Of a stretch of DNA of 38,679 nt, positions 25,162-33,596 are shown piece after piece. The stretch comes from a bacterium (GTDB lineage: Bacteria > Verrucomicrobiota > Kiritimatiellia > CAIKKV01 > CAITUY01). The notes under the pieces were generated by a model, which had not been told where the DNA came from, did no database searches, and saw only the letters and a list, made by a program, of their open reading frames with translations. The position numbers and the translations under genes were made by a program. Positions within the stretch are counted from its first letter, which is position 1, and each line of letters begins with the position of its first letter. The stretch covers positions 1 through 38,679 of the forward strand of contig JBAXWB010000039.1 of the NCBI GenBank assembly GCA_037128595.1, read 5' to 3'.

Positions 25162-27592
25162 ATACGGATGTTTTGACGATGCGAAACGGGAGTATGTCAT
25201 TAAACGCCCTGACACGCCCTTGCCCTGGTTGAATTACCTGGGACAGGATGAGTTCTTCGGCCTCTGCACCAACACGGCGGGCGGGTACACCTTCTGGAAA
25301 GACGCCAAACTGCGCCGCCTGACCCGGTACCGCTATAACAATGTTCCTTACGATCTGGGCGGGCGTTACCTCTATGTGAATGATGGGGGCGATGTCTGGA
25401 ATCCCGGGTGGAAGCCTGTCAAAGCCAAATTGGACCGCTACGAGTGCCGGCATGGCATGGGCTATACCAAAATCGTCGGGGAACGGGGCGGCCTTGAAGT
25501 GGATACCCTGTTCTTTGTGCCGAACCGAGAGAATTGCGAGCTGTGGAAGGTGACCGTCCGTAATAAATCCCTGCGGCCCAAGACGGTCAAACTCTACTCC
25601 TATCAGGAGTTCTGCTTTTTTGAGGCGTTGAACGACATGACCAACTACCAGCGCACCTATTCGATCGGCGAGGTGGAGGTCGAGGGCGGCGCCATCTATC
25701 ACAAGACCGAATACCGGGAGCGGCGCGATCACTATGCCTTGTTTGCCTGTACGCGTGCGGTCAGCGGGTTTGATACGAGCCGTGACGCATTTGTCGGCAT
25801 CCATGAGGGCTTGCATGAGGCGAAGGTCCCCTTTGCCGGCAAGGCCTCGAACAGCATGGCCTTTGGTTGGAATCCCATTGGCTCGCATGAGGTCACGCTG
25901 GAACTTAAGCCGGGTCAGGTGGAAAGTTTCAGTTTCATCCTCGCCTATGTGGAGCAGGGTGAGGCGCCCAAGTTCGATGCTCCTTTCGTCATGAACAAGA
26001 GCGTGGGCCGCGCCATCGTCGAAAAATACAGTCGGTCCGGCGCCGTGGATGCGGCTTTCAAGGAGCTCAACCAGGGCTGGGAAAGCCTCCTTTCCAAGTT
26101 CCAGGCGAAGTGTCCGGATGAGCATGCCAACCGCATGCTGAACACCTGGAATCAATACCAGTGCATGGCCACCTTCAACCTGTCCCGCTCCGCCTCGATG
26201 TATGAGACCGGGATCGGGCGCGGCATGGGCTTCCGCGACAGTAATCAGGATCTGCTGGGCTTTGTGCATATGATTCCTGAGCGCGCGAGGCAGCGTATTC
26301 TGGATATCGCCGCCACCCAGTTGTCGGACGGGACCTGCTATCACCAGTATCAGCCCCTGACCAAGAAGGGGAATGCTGACATCGGCGGGGATTTCTATGA
26401 TGACCACCTGTGGCTCGTGCTCTCCATCTGCTCCTACATCAAGGAGACGGGGGACTTTTCCATTCTCGAGGCGCCGGCCGGCTACGCCGATAAGCCCGAG
26501 GGCGGGACGAATCTATTGCATCACCTGGAGACCAGCATCGCCTACACGATGAAGAAGCGGGGGCCCCATGGCTTGCCGCTCATCGGGCACGCGGACTGGA
26601 ATGACTGCCTGAACCTCAACTGTTTCTCGACGGAGCCCAATGAGTCGTTCCAGACGGCGGGGGATGTCCGGGATTCCAAAGCGGAGTCGGTGATGATTGC
26701 CGGCCTTTTCCTGTATGCCAGTCGCGAGATGGCGAGTCTGTACCGGGCACAGGGCAAGGCCGTTGATGCCCAACGGATGGATGCCCATTATGCCGAAATG
26801 CTCAAGACCATTGAGACCCAGGCGTGGGATGGCGAGTGGTACCGGCGCGCCTATGACGCCGCAGGGGCCCCGGTGGGGTCAAAGGAAAATGCCGAGGGTA
26901 AAATCTTTATTGAGAGCCAGGGCTGGTGCGTGCTGGGTGGGGCAGGGGCCGACAATGGCCGCGCCCGCCAGGCGATGGAGAGTGTGCACAAGCATCTCTT
27001 TACGAAAAACGGCGTCGTGCTGCAGCAGCCGCCCTACAGCGGCTATCACAAGGAACTGGGTGAAGTGACCTCCTATCCACCGGGAGTCAAGGAGAACGCC
27101 GGCATTTTCTGCCATAACAACACCTGGATCAATCTGGGATGGTGTCTGCTGGGCGAGGGCGAGAAGGCGCTGGAATATTACCTGAGCATCTGCCCATCGG
27201 CCAAGGAGAACCAGATCGAGACCTACCGGAGCGAGCCGTATGTCTATGCCCAGATGATTGCGGGTAAGGATGCACCTTGCTTTGGCGAGGCCAAGAACAG
27301 CTGGTTGACCGGTACCGCCGCCTGGACGTTTGTCTCGGTAAGCCAGGGGCTGCTCGGCATTCAACCGGACTATGCCGGCCTTCGGGTGGATCCCTGTGTG
27401 CCAAAGGCGTGGAAGAGCTTTACGGTCAGCCGGGAATTCCGGGGCGTGCGCCATGACATTACGGTCAACAATCCCAAGGGCGTCTGTAAGGGCGTGGTGG
27501 CAATGACCGTCGATGGTGTGGCCATCCAGGGGAACGTGATTCCCCTGCAAAAGCACAAGGCCAGTGTGAAAGTGGACGTCACCCTCGGGTAA
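25154..27592 (+). CDS. GH94 phosphorylase (cellobiose phosphorylase-like)
   Basis: The 812-residue cytoplasmic protein has the GH94 order of domains. The N-terminal beta-sandwich contains LPWLNYLGQDEFFGLCTNTA and GGYTFWKDAKLRRLTRYRYN. A helical linker is followed by the alpha/alpha barrel with GRGMGFRDSNQDLLGFVHM, GGDFYDDHLWL and HADWNDCLNL. Asp481 and Asp484 lie in the DWND motif; the aspartate aligned with the family's general acid is expected here. GH94 enzymes split beta-linked disaccharides with phosphate to give sugar 1-phosphate, saving ATP. Cellobiose, chitobiose or a longer beta-glucan oligomer are the main options. The ATG at 25154 is inside the PQ-loop gene's end; an earlier in-frame start would lengthen the overlap without support. 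Confidence 0.9.
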   Translation: MNEYGCFDDAKREYVIKRPDTPLPWLNYLGQDEFFGLCTNTAGGYTFWKDAKLRRLTRYRYNNVPYDLGGRYLYVNDGGDVWNPGWKPVKAKLDRYECRHGMGYTKIVGERGGLEVDTLFFVPNRENCELWKVTVRNKSLRPKTVKLYSYQEFCFFEALNDMTNYQRTYSIGEVEVEGGAIYHKTEYRERRDHYALFACTRAVSGFDTSRDAFVGIHEGLHEAKVPFAGKASNSMAFGWNPIGSHEVTLELKPGQVESFSFILAYVEQGEAPKFDAPFVMNKSVGRAIVEKYSRSGAVDAAFKELNQGWESLLSKFQAKCPDEHANRMLNTWNQYQCMATFNLSRSASMYETGIGRGMGFRDSNQDLLGFVHMIPERARQRILDIAATQLSDGTCYHQYQPLTKKGNADIGGDFYDDHLWLVLSICSYIKETGDFSILEAPAGYADKPEGGTNLLHHLETSIAYTMKKRGPHGLPLIGHADWNDCLNLNCFSTEPNESFQTAGDVRDSKAESVMIAGLFLYASREMASLYRAQGKAVDAQRMDAHYAEMLKTIETQAWDGEWYRRAYDAAGAPVGSKENAEGKIFIESQGWCVLGGAGADNGRARQAMESVHKHLFTKNGVVLQQPPYSGYHKELGEVTSYPPGVKENAGIFCHNNTWINLGWCLLGEGEKALEYYLSICPSAKENQIETYRSEPYVYAQMIAGKDAPCFGEAKNSWLTGTAAWTFVSVSQGLLGIQPDYAGLRVDPCVPKAWKSFTVSREFRGVRHDITVNNPKGVCKGVVAMTVDGVAIQGNVIPLQKHKASVKVDVTLG

Positions 27593-27624
27593 ATTCCGAA
27601 CACGAAGACCACGAAGAAGAATTG
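27593..27624. repeat. CACGAAGA tract flanking the type-1 element
   Basis: After the GH94 stop comes ACACGAAGACCACGAAGAAG, a short purine-rich repeat of the kind that often borders GxxExxY-like insertions. It abuts the left terminal repeat of the element at 27625. It may be the residue of another, older insertion. Confidence 0.35.
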
Positions 27625-27985
27625 CTTCACCACTGATTTAAGAAATGAAATAAATTCAGATTTAGCCGAAGCAATCCAAAATGTTGCGGCATTATTAATT
27701 CGGGGTGTTCTTTTTATTGGGTTACACGGGGATGCGTTATGGGTTTCCCCGAATTAATAATCCCGCAACCGTTGTTCTGGGGACATTAAAGAATCATAGA
27801 GGGATCAAGACCTTGAACTTCCTCATTTCCCCTGATGTCCGGGGAAAACCTGTTTGGCGATTTTTCGTGGCTGGCTAGTTACAGGGGAACCTACCGTACC
27901 CCTATCGCGCCAAGCCAGACATGACAAATCGCCAAACATTTTGGGCGTTTTTGGATTTCTTTCATTTCTTAAATCAGTGGTGAAG
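27625..27985. mobile_element. 361-bp non-coding element with perfect 26-bp terminal inverted repeats (type-1 copy B)
   Basis: CTTCACCACTGATTTAAGAA and the following ATGAAA (27625-27650) are matched exactly, in reverse complement, at 27960-27985. Both ends are the same family as the element at 8889-9132. The interior has no gene and holds two long hairpins. The first pairs 27683-27705 with 27747-27769 (23-base arms, one mismatch). The second pairs 27851-27863 with 27926-27938 (13 bp, perfect) and continues inward imperfectly to AGGGG/CCCCT. A short minus-strand frame across the right end (27823-28017) has no coding character. This accounts for the 424-base stretch without a gene between the GH94 gene and the AraC-family regulator. 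Confidence 0.7.
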
Positions 27986-28016
27986 TCTTTCTTCGACGAA
28001 CTTTCATTCCAGGACA

Positions 28017-29168
28017 CTAGAGGCGACGGAACTGCTTCCGGTACTGCCCTGGGGTTTTGCCAGTCCGCTTCTTGAATTCGTGACTGAGATGGATGCCGCT
28101 GCTCAGCCCGGTATGGCGGGCAATGGTCTCCAGCGTTTCGTCGGTTTCGGTGAGCCGTCGCTTGGCCTCCTCGATCTGGATGTTGCGGATTTCCTCATGG
28201 GGACTCCGGCCCAGGAACTGACGGAATTTGCGCTCCAGCACCCTGCGGCAGACACCGGTATGCGGGGCCACCTCATCGACGTGCAGACGCTCGGTGGCAT
28301 GTTTGGCAATGTAGTCGAGGGCTTTGGCGACGGCGGGATCGGTCACCAATTGGATGTTGGACGACATGCGCTCAATCACGCGCTCCGGGGCGAGCAGGAC
28401 GCGAGGCTGGATCTTGCGTCCCTCAAGCAGATCATCCAGCATCTTCGCCGCCAGATGGCCGCACTTCTCCTCCTGCAAGGGCACGCTGGAGAGCGGGGGG
28501 AAGGCTGACCGGCAGATCATTTCATCGCCACTGACACAGACGATGGCCACCTCATTGGGGATATTGAGGCCCGAATCGTTGCACACCTCCGTCAGCCAAA
28601 GCCCCAGATTGGCATCGCACGTCATGATGCCGACCGGTTTGGGCAGTCCGGCTACCCACCGCGCCAGACGGTTCCCGGCCAGGATGCCTTTCCGGGATTC
28701 CGACGTGTCACGATAGACAAACCGGCCGGGGTGGCATCCGTGTGACTGGACTGCGTTGCGGAACCCGATCCAGCGTCCGATGGAATAGCCTGATCCGGAA
28801 ATACCGTAGAATGCCAGGTTGGTAAGTTTTTTTTGGAGCAAGTACTCGGCGGCCAGCTTCCCGATGGCCTGGTTATCGACGCCCACCTGCGGGAGTCCCC
28901 ATGAGACCCGTCCCCCATAGATGTTGACGATAGGAATGCCGAGGCGGCGGACTAACGCCACTTTCCGCGCATCCGTGAAATTTACAATTCCACCATCCCA
29001 CCCCACATTGCGTATTTTAAGCAGATCCTTATAGCGACGGGGCAGGTGTGAAAAATGCCAGGGATGATTGGGGCGGGCGTACAGGACAATCCCCGTACGG
29101 GCCTGATTGTGATGAGCAAGCTCTTCTCCGAGAAAGAGTGCGATATGGCGATCGAGAGGCGCATTCAT
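28017..29168 (-). CDS. XylR-like AraC-family transcriptional regulator
   Basis: The 383-residue protein combines a LacI-type periplasmic-binding-like sensor (about residues 8-275; VGVDNQAIGKLAAEYLLQ, NLAFYGISGSG, VGIMTCDANLGLWLTEVC, PPLSSVPLQEEKCGHLAAKML) with a C-terminal AraC double helix-turn-helix (LHVDEVAPHTGVCRRVLERKF ... THTGLSSGIHLSHEFKKRTG-like, ending GKTPGQYRKQFRRL). This architecture is that of E. coli XylR, which binds xylose and activates sugar-use genes. It is encoded convergent to the GH94 gene and divergent from the beta-strand protein gene, so either side could be its target. A pentose or other monosaccharide is the probable effector. Confidence 0.9.
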   Translation of the reverse strand: MNAPLDRHIALFLGEELAHHNQARTGIVLYARPNHPWHFSHLPRRYKDLLKIRNVGWDGGIVNFTDARKVALVRRLGIPIVNIYGGRVSWGLPQVGVDNQAIGKLAAEYLLQKKLTNLAFYGISGSGYSIGRWIGFRNAVQSHGCHPGRFVYRDTSESRKGILAGNRLARWVAGLPKPVGIMTCDANLGLWLTEVCNDSGLNIPNEVAIVCVSGDEMICRSAFPPLSSVPLQEEKCGHLAAKMLDDLLEGRKIQPRVLLAPERVIERMSSNIQLVTDPAVAKALDYIAKHATERLHVDEVAPHTGVCRRVLERKFRQFLGRSPHEEIRNIQIEEAKRRLTETDETLETIARHTGLSSGIHLSHEFKKRTGKTPGQYRKQFRRL

Positions 29169-29189
29169 GTTAGTCGCAAATAAACATAA

Positions 29190-29218
29190 TATATACGTGA
29201 TCAGACATTTTCGAGCAA
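29190..29218 (-). promoter_or_regulatory. Candidate promoter of the XylR-like regulator
   Basis: On the minus strand TTGCTC (29213-29218) and TATATA (29190-29195) are separated by 17 bases, and the latter lies 21 bases before the start codon. The spacing is ideal but the -35 match is only partial; the short distance to the ATG leaves a very short leader. Confidence 0.4.
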
Positions 29219-29276
29219 GCGCAAACCTGTCATAGTTTTAGGCTTCTTCAGGGGGCTTATCAGGAGCGGTTACGTA

Positions 29277-29322
29277 GCCGCCGCTGACCCGCCCTGAGCT
29301 TGCCGAAGGGGTGAGCGGTGGC
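29277..29322. repeat. Hairpin containing the CCCTGAGCTTGCCGAAGGG motif
   Basis: GCCGCCGCTGACCC (29277-29290) pairs with GGGGTGAGCGGTGGC (29308-29322) around GCCCTGAGCTTGCCGAAGGG. The central sequence resembles a short intergenic repeat that I have met in many unrelated bacterial genomes. It lies in the 212-base gap between the divergent regulator and the beta-strand protein gene. Its role is unknown; it may simply be dispersed repeat DNA. Confidence 0.45.
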
Positions 29323-29380
29323 AGGATCATGTCTGGATAATTATGGGACATAAATAATGGTTTAACGGAGGAGAAAGACA

Positions 29381-31378
29381 ATGAGAAAAATTACATTAAT
29401 GTTTCTGTATGCCGTTCTGCTGGCCAGTTTGCCGGCCCTCGCGGGAGATATCACCTGGCAGGGTACGACCAGTAGTGATTTTACCAATGCGAGCAACTGG
29501 GTGGGCGGGGTGGCGCCCAACGAGATGACGGACCGGGCGGTATTTCCTTCCGGTTTGACGTCCCACCAGCCCACGCTTATGGCTGACCGCAATATCACCG
29601 GCATTGTCTTCCAATCCACCAGTGGTGGATGGACGATCGGTGGAGCTGGCAAAACCATTTACTGGGGGGGGGCTCGTTATACCCCAGGGGGAGCCGGCCT
29701 CATAGATGACAGTTTGAACGCCACAGGCACGGACACGATCAATGCCAATATCGCATCGGAAGGAAGTGGTGTGTGGAATGTGGGTGCTGGCGGATTGGTC
29801 GTCAATGGGGATATCATGTCAGACTCCTCGGGCGGTACTTTCAGCCTCAACGGGGGCACGGCGACGGTGGCCCGCCTCGCTGGTGGGAGGGGGATATCCT
29901 TGGGGGGAAATGGGACATGGATCATTACCAGTGCGTCCAACCCGAACTATACAAACAGTCTTACGACCTTGAGTGCCTGCCGGATTGTCATCGGAAACCG
30001 GTATGCATTAGGCTACTACAAGGATGTGATGTTTGGCCAGAGTACAAACACCATGTTGGCCGCCAGCGTCGACCTGAGTGGCGCCAACTGCATCACCAAC
30101 AACATCAAACTTACGGGAAATACCGCGAATATCATCGCGGGGGTCTATGGCACGAACAATATTGAATTCGGCGGCTTGTTGTATACAGGGTCAGGGTCAA
30201 GCCCCTACTATCTGAACAATAATATTGCCGCAGGGAAGAAGTTGATCGTTAACACCTTCAACATGAATGATACGACCTCAAACAAGGTTTTCTATCTTTC
30301 CGGTTCCGGTGAGACGCTGTTCAACGGCATGATCTTCTCCGCCAATATTTCCACGCAATACAACAACACTTTCGAGACAGTTGGCACGGGGTTGACGACG
30401 CTCAATGCAAGCAATGCCTTTACCGGGCCGTTCAAGATTGATGCCGGCAGCATGGTCCGGTTGGCCAATAGCAATGCCCTCAACGGTGGGGTGGGTGCCA
30501 CGGGTGGACAGGTTCCGATTGTCCTCTCAGGGGGTGTGTTGGAATTGGGGGTGGCTGATTTCCTCTGTTCAACGGGGGCTGCGGCAGGGCAAGTGACTTT
30601 CACCGGGAGCGGTGGTGGATTCAGCGCCTATGGGGGCAAACGGGTGGTCAACCTGGGGGGCGCGGGTGCGCTGATGACATGGAATGGCCCGGCTTTTATC
30701 GCTACCGGTGCCATGTTTATTTTCAACACCTTGTTTGCGGATAGCGAGATTCAGTTCCAGAACCCGATCAATCTGGCGGGAGCGACGCGTACGGTCCAGG
30801 TGAACGACAATACGGCGACGAACTCCGATTTTGCGACCTTGTCAGGGGTCGTGACCAACGGTGGCCTTGTGAAGACAGGGGCCGGTAAACTGGTGCTGGC
30901 AGGAAGCACAAACTTTTTCGCCTCCGGTTTGACCGTTAGCAACGGAACGCTGGCCGTGAACGGCGTGACAACCAGTTCCGTCATGACCGTCGTTGGCGGT
31001 ACGGCCTTGATCAATGGGGCGTATACAGGGCCGGTGACGGTCGGGTCGGGCGGGGCGCTGGGCGGTACGGGCACTCTGGCGGTAGCGAATCTGACTCTTC
31101 AGTCCAACGCGGTAATGAGCGTCACGATTCTTGATGGCCTGGGTCATTCCGACGCCCTGACGGTGACCGGTGTGCTTAGTGTGACGAATGTGACGCTGCA
31201 GGTCATCAACACGAACCTGCTGACGATCGGGCAGACCTATCGGGTGGTCAACGGGAGTCATGCGAGTGCCTTTTCCGCTTCAAACGTGCCGGTCAATTGG
31301 ACGATTGATTACGCGAATCCGGGCTTTATCCAATTACGGTCCGGCGGTTACTCGGGGACGATGATTAAGATCCAGTAA
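29381..31378 (+). CDS. Exported beta-strand-repeat protein (autotransporter-associated repeat type)
   Basis: The 665-residue protein has a signal peptide (MRKITLMFLYAVLLASLPALA, cleavage before GDITW) and then a low-complexity, Gly/Asn/Thr-rich beta-helix. The opening DITWQGTTSSDFTNASNWVGG is the usual start of PVC beta-strand proteins. GGLVKTGAGKLVLAGSTN at about residue 490 is a clear autotransporter-associated beta-strand repeat, followed by SNGTLAVNG and GGALGGTGTLAV units. There is no C-terminal beta-barrel, PEP-CTERM or other sorting signal; the end is GYSGTMIKIQ, so its route to the surface is unclear. GGAGGAG lies 7 bases before the ATG. It is followed after 25 bases by another exported protein gene. 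A surface or matrix role is inference. Confidence 0.78.
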   Translation: MRKITLMFLYAVLLASLPALAGDITWQGTTSSDFTNASNWVGGVAPNEMTDRAVFPSGLTSHQPTLMADRNITGIVFQSTSGGWTIGGAGKTIYWGGARYTPGGAGLIDDSLNATGTDTINANIASEGSGVWNVGAGGLVVNGDIMSDSSGGTFSLNGGTATVARLAGGRGISLGGNGTWIITSASNPNYTNSLTTLSACRIVIGNRYALGYYKDVMFGQSTNTMLAASVDLSGANCITNNIKLTGNTANIIAGVYGTNNIEFGGLLYTGSGSSPYYLNNNIAAGKKLIVNTFNMNDTTSNKVFYLSGSGETLFNGMIFSANISTQYNNTFETVGTGLTTLNASNAFTGPFKIDAGSMVRLANSNALNGGVGATGGQVPIVLSGGVLELGVADFLCSTGAAAGQVTFTGSGGGFSAYGGKRVVNLGGAGALMTWNGPAFIATGAMFIFNTLFADSEIQFQNPINLAGATRTVQVNDNTATNSDFATLSGVVTNGGLVKTGAGKLVLAGSTNFFASGLTVSNGTLAVNGVTTSSVMTVVGGTALINGAYTGPVTVGSGGALGGTGTLAVANLTLQSNAVMSVTILDGLGHSDALTVTGVLSVTNVTLQVINTNLLTIGQTYRVVNGSHASAFSASNVPVNWTIDYANPGFIQLRSGGYSGTMIKIQ

Positions 31379-31403
31379 CACGTTAATCAGACAAAGGGGG
31401 GGC

Positions 31404-33527
31404 GTGAAAACAATCATTTTACATTGGGCGGCAGCAGCCTTTGTCGCCTTTGGGATGTGGCCGGGGGCTCCGGGCTCCAGGGCTGCAACCCTGCCCGTGC
31501 AGGAAGGGTTTGAATCCTACATGGATGGGACGGCGCTGACTGACCTGAGCAGCCAGGGGTGGGGGGCCTCGTCGAATACCGTTGTGATCCGGACGGTGTC
31601 CCAGGTGGCGGACGCCGTGCGGGGGACCAATGCGGTGGCCATTCCACAAGGAATGATCGCCTCAAACAGCGTCACCTCGGCTGCCTTTTCCAATGTCTGG
31701 GTGGAGGTGTACTTGGATGCCTCCATGGGGATGCCGGCGAGTACCGTAGGTGCCGAGGGGGTGGACTCGAACATGACGGTGCAACTGTTCCTTGACCCCG
31801 CTGGACACCCGGTGGTTTGGAATCCTGCCAGCAATGCGTGGGTCGTTTGCACCCAGGATATCTGGCACACCAGTGTATCAACCTTTAACACCTCCCAGTG
31901 GGAACGGCTGACGATCTGTCAGAACTACTCCAACAAGACGGCGTCGCTCTTTATGAACGAGCACCTGCTGCTGACGGGGCTGCCATTCATTGATACGAAC
32001 CGGACAAGCTATGGACGGTTTGAAGCGGATGGCGGAGCGGGTATGACGTCCCACCTGGATGAAGTGTCGATGCGCTATACCCCGCCCGGGAATTGGACCG
32101 CAGATTTGGATAATGACGGGATGACCGATGCGCAGGAGATCCAGGTGTACGGGAACATGGCCACCTGGCGGCGACTGGTGATCACGGACGGGGTTCTCGG
32201 AAGCGGCGGCTCGATCGGGATTTCAACCAACAGCATTATGCCGGGAGGATCGGTCACCTGCACGATGACGGCCGATGTGGCCTACGCGGTGGCGTCGCTC
32301 CGGACCAATGGCGCCACGCTGGCCAGCTTTGCCGGCCTGCCCCGGACGGTTTCCTATGCCGTCACCAATCTCTGGGCGGACACGACGGTTACCGGGGTGT
32401 TTGCCTATACCGCTCAGCGGTTTGTGCCCCGCGACTACGCCACCCTCCAGGCGGCGCTGGCGGCAGCGCTGGCGGGTGATACCATCATTGCTGATTCCGG
32501 CGTCTACTCAAACGCACTCACGCTCGACAAATCACTCGCGCTAAGCGGCACGAATATGACCCTCCTCGGGGCGCTCACCGTGGCGGGCGGGATGACGGGG
32601 ACCTTGTCAGGCTGCCAGGGCCTGGTGGTGTCGGGTGGGGTGACCGTGGCCAGTGGCGGCCGGTTGGTGGTGAGTAATGGCACCGTCAATGTCGGGACGC
32701 TTACCGTGCAATCCGGCGGGACGGTCCAGGTGGTCAATGCGACCGCCTTCATTGTGAACGGGACCACCTTCGCGGGCAACGTGACCTTCGTTTCGGGATG
32801 GGAATCCGTTCTAGTTCCGCAAATTCCGCCTTATGCCGATTCATTCGAGCGGTACGCGCTGGCGGCCCGATTGAATCAGGCGGGTTGCTTTGGGTGGACG
32901 GCCTCTTCTGACGGCATTGTGGTGCAGACCAATCAGGTGCAAAGTGGCCAGGCCGTGGTGGTGCCGGTGAACGACGTCCTTTCGAGCACGATGACCGCCT
33001 CCGGAACCGCGAACGTGTGGATTGAATTCTATTATCAGGATGCCAGCCGGATACCCTTAGAAAGCGTTACGGCGGACGCGGTGGATACTAACTTAGCGGT
33101 CCAGGCCTTCATCTCCACGAGCGGCTATGTGACCCTCTATAATCCGGGGTTGGGGCAGTGGGATGTGTGTTCCAATGATGCCCAGGGGGTGACCGTGCTC
33201 CCGCTGGCGACAGAGGCGTGGCCGCGGCTCACGTTCAACCAGAATTATGCGCGAGGCCGGGCGGCGGTGTTCCTGAGCGGGCGCCTGCTGCGACAGCAGC
33301 TGAGGTTTATCAATACCAATCTGGTCAACAGCGGCCATTTTGAATTGGATGGCGGGTTTTCCGGCCCGAGCTATATGGATACTTACCGTGTTCTGACGGA
33401 TGCGACGGGAATCATTTCTGATGACCGGGATGGTGACGGCTGTCCGGATGCGTTAGAGATTGACTATTTTGGGAACACCTTTCAGACTCCCCCCGCTGGA
33501 TCGGGAGCAGTTTATTTCATCCGATGA
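31404..33527 (+). CDS. Exported protein with two homologous lectin-like halves around a beta-helix
   Basis: The 707-residue protein starts at GTG (31404) after a GGGGGGG tract and has a signal peptide to about residue 27 (AAAAFVAFGMWPGAPGSRA). Residues 28-225 (QEGFESYMDGTALTDLSSQG ... TSYGRFEADGG) and 476-690 (DSFERYALAARLNQAGCFGW ... SGHFELDGG) are clearly the same domain, sharing order and spacing of FE.Y, GW.ASS, NVW.E.Y and LTF/LTICQNY. Each ends in a calcium-binding-type DxDxDG motif (DLDNDGMTDAQE; DRDGDGCPDALE). Between them is a right-handed beta-helix-like stretch with DYATLQAALAAALAGDTIIA. The halves look like concanavalin-type lectin folds. Function unknown; carbohydrate binding is the best guess. 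Confidence 0.72.
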   Translation: MKTIILHWAAAAFVAFGMWPGAPGSRAATLPVQEGFESYMDGTALTDLSSQGWGASSNTVVIRTVSQVADAVRGTNAVAIPQGMIASNSVTSAAFSNVWVEVYLDASMGMPASTVGAEGVDSNMTVQLFLDPAGHPVVWNPASNAWVVCTQDIWHTSVSTFNTSQWERLTICQNYSNKTASLFMNEHLLLTGLPFIDTNRTSYGRFEADGGAGMTSHLDEVSMRYTPPGNWTADLDNDGMTDAQEIQVYGNMATWRRLVITDGVLGSGGSIGISTNSIMPGGSVTCTMTADVAYAVASLRTNGATLASFAGLPRTVSYAVTNLWADTTVTGVFAYTAQRFVPRDYATLQAALAAALAGDTIIADSGVYSNALTLDKSLALSGTNMTLLGALTVAGGMTGTLSGCQGLVVSGGVTVASGGRLVVSNGTVNVGTLTVQSGGTVQVVNATAFIVNGTTFAGNVTFVSGWESVLVPQIPPYADSFERYALAARLNQAGCFGWTASSDGIVVQTNQVQSGQAVVVPVNDVLSSTMTASGTANVWIEFYYQDASRIPLESVTADAVDTNLAVQAFISTSGYVTLYNPGLGQWDVCSNDAQGVTVLPLATEAWPRLTFNQNYARGRAAVFLSGRLLRQQLRFINTNLVNSGHFELDGGFSGPSYMDTYRVLTDATGIISDDRDGDGCPDALEIDYFGNTFQTPPAGSGAVYFIR

Positions 33528-33556
33528 GCGAAATGTTCACATGCAGGGCTCATCGG
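33521..33556 (+). terminator. Hairpin after the duplicated-domain protein gene
   Basis: CCGATGAGC (33521-33529) and GCTCATCGG (33548-33556) are perfect 9-bp arms around an 18-base loop; the stem includes the stop codon region. No T-run follows, so a Rho-independent terminator is doubtful; an attenuator before the kinase gene is also possible. Confidence 0.35.
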
Positions 33557-33596
33557 CTTCATACACGTCCGACGTTTGGTTGGGAAAGGGGGGGCC

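Noticed and set aside
25067-26407. 446-codon minus-strand frame opposite the GH94 gene
   Set aside because: It mirrors GH94 codons in GC-rich DNA, has no family features and no ribosome-binding site; the GH94 motifs are on the other strand.
27683-27769. Integron attC-like recombination site
   Set aside because: The outer arm GTTGCGG/CCGCAAC lacks the GTTRRRY/RYYYAAC core, and no integrase or gene cassette is adjacent.
27823-28017. 64-codon minus-strand frame across the right end of the type-1 element
   Set aside because: It is made of the terminal repeat and one hairpin arm, with no ribosome-binding site or recognisable features.
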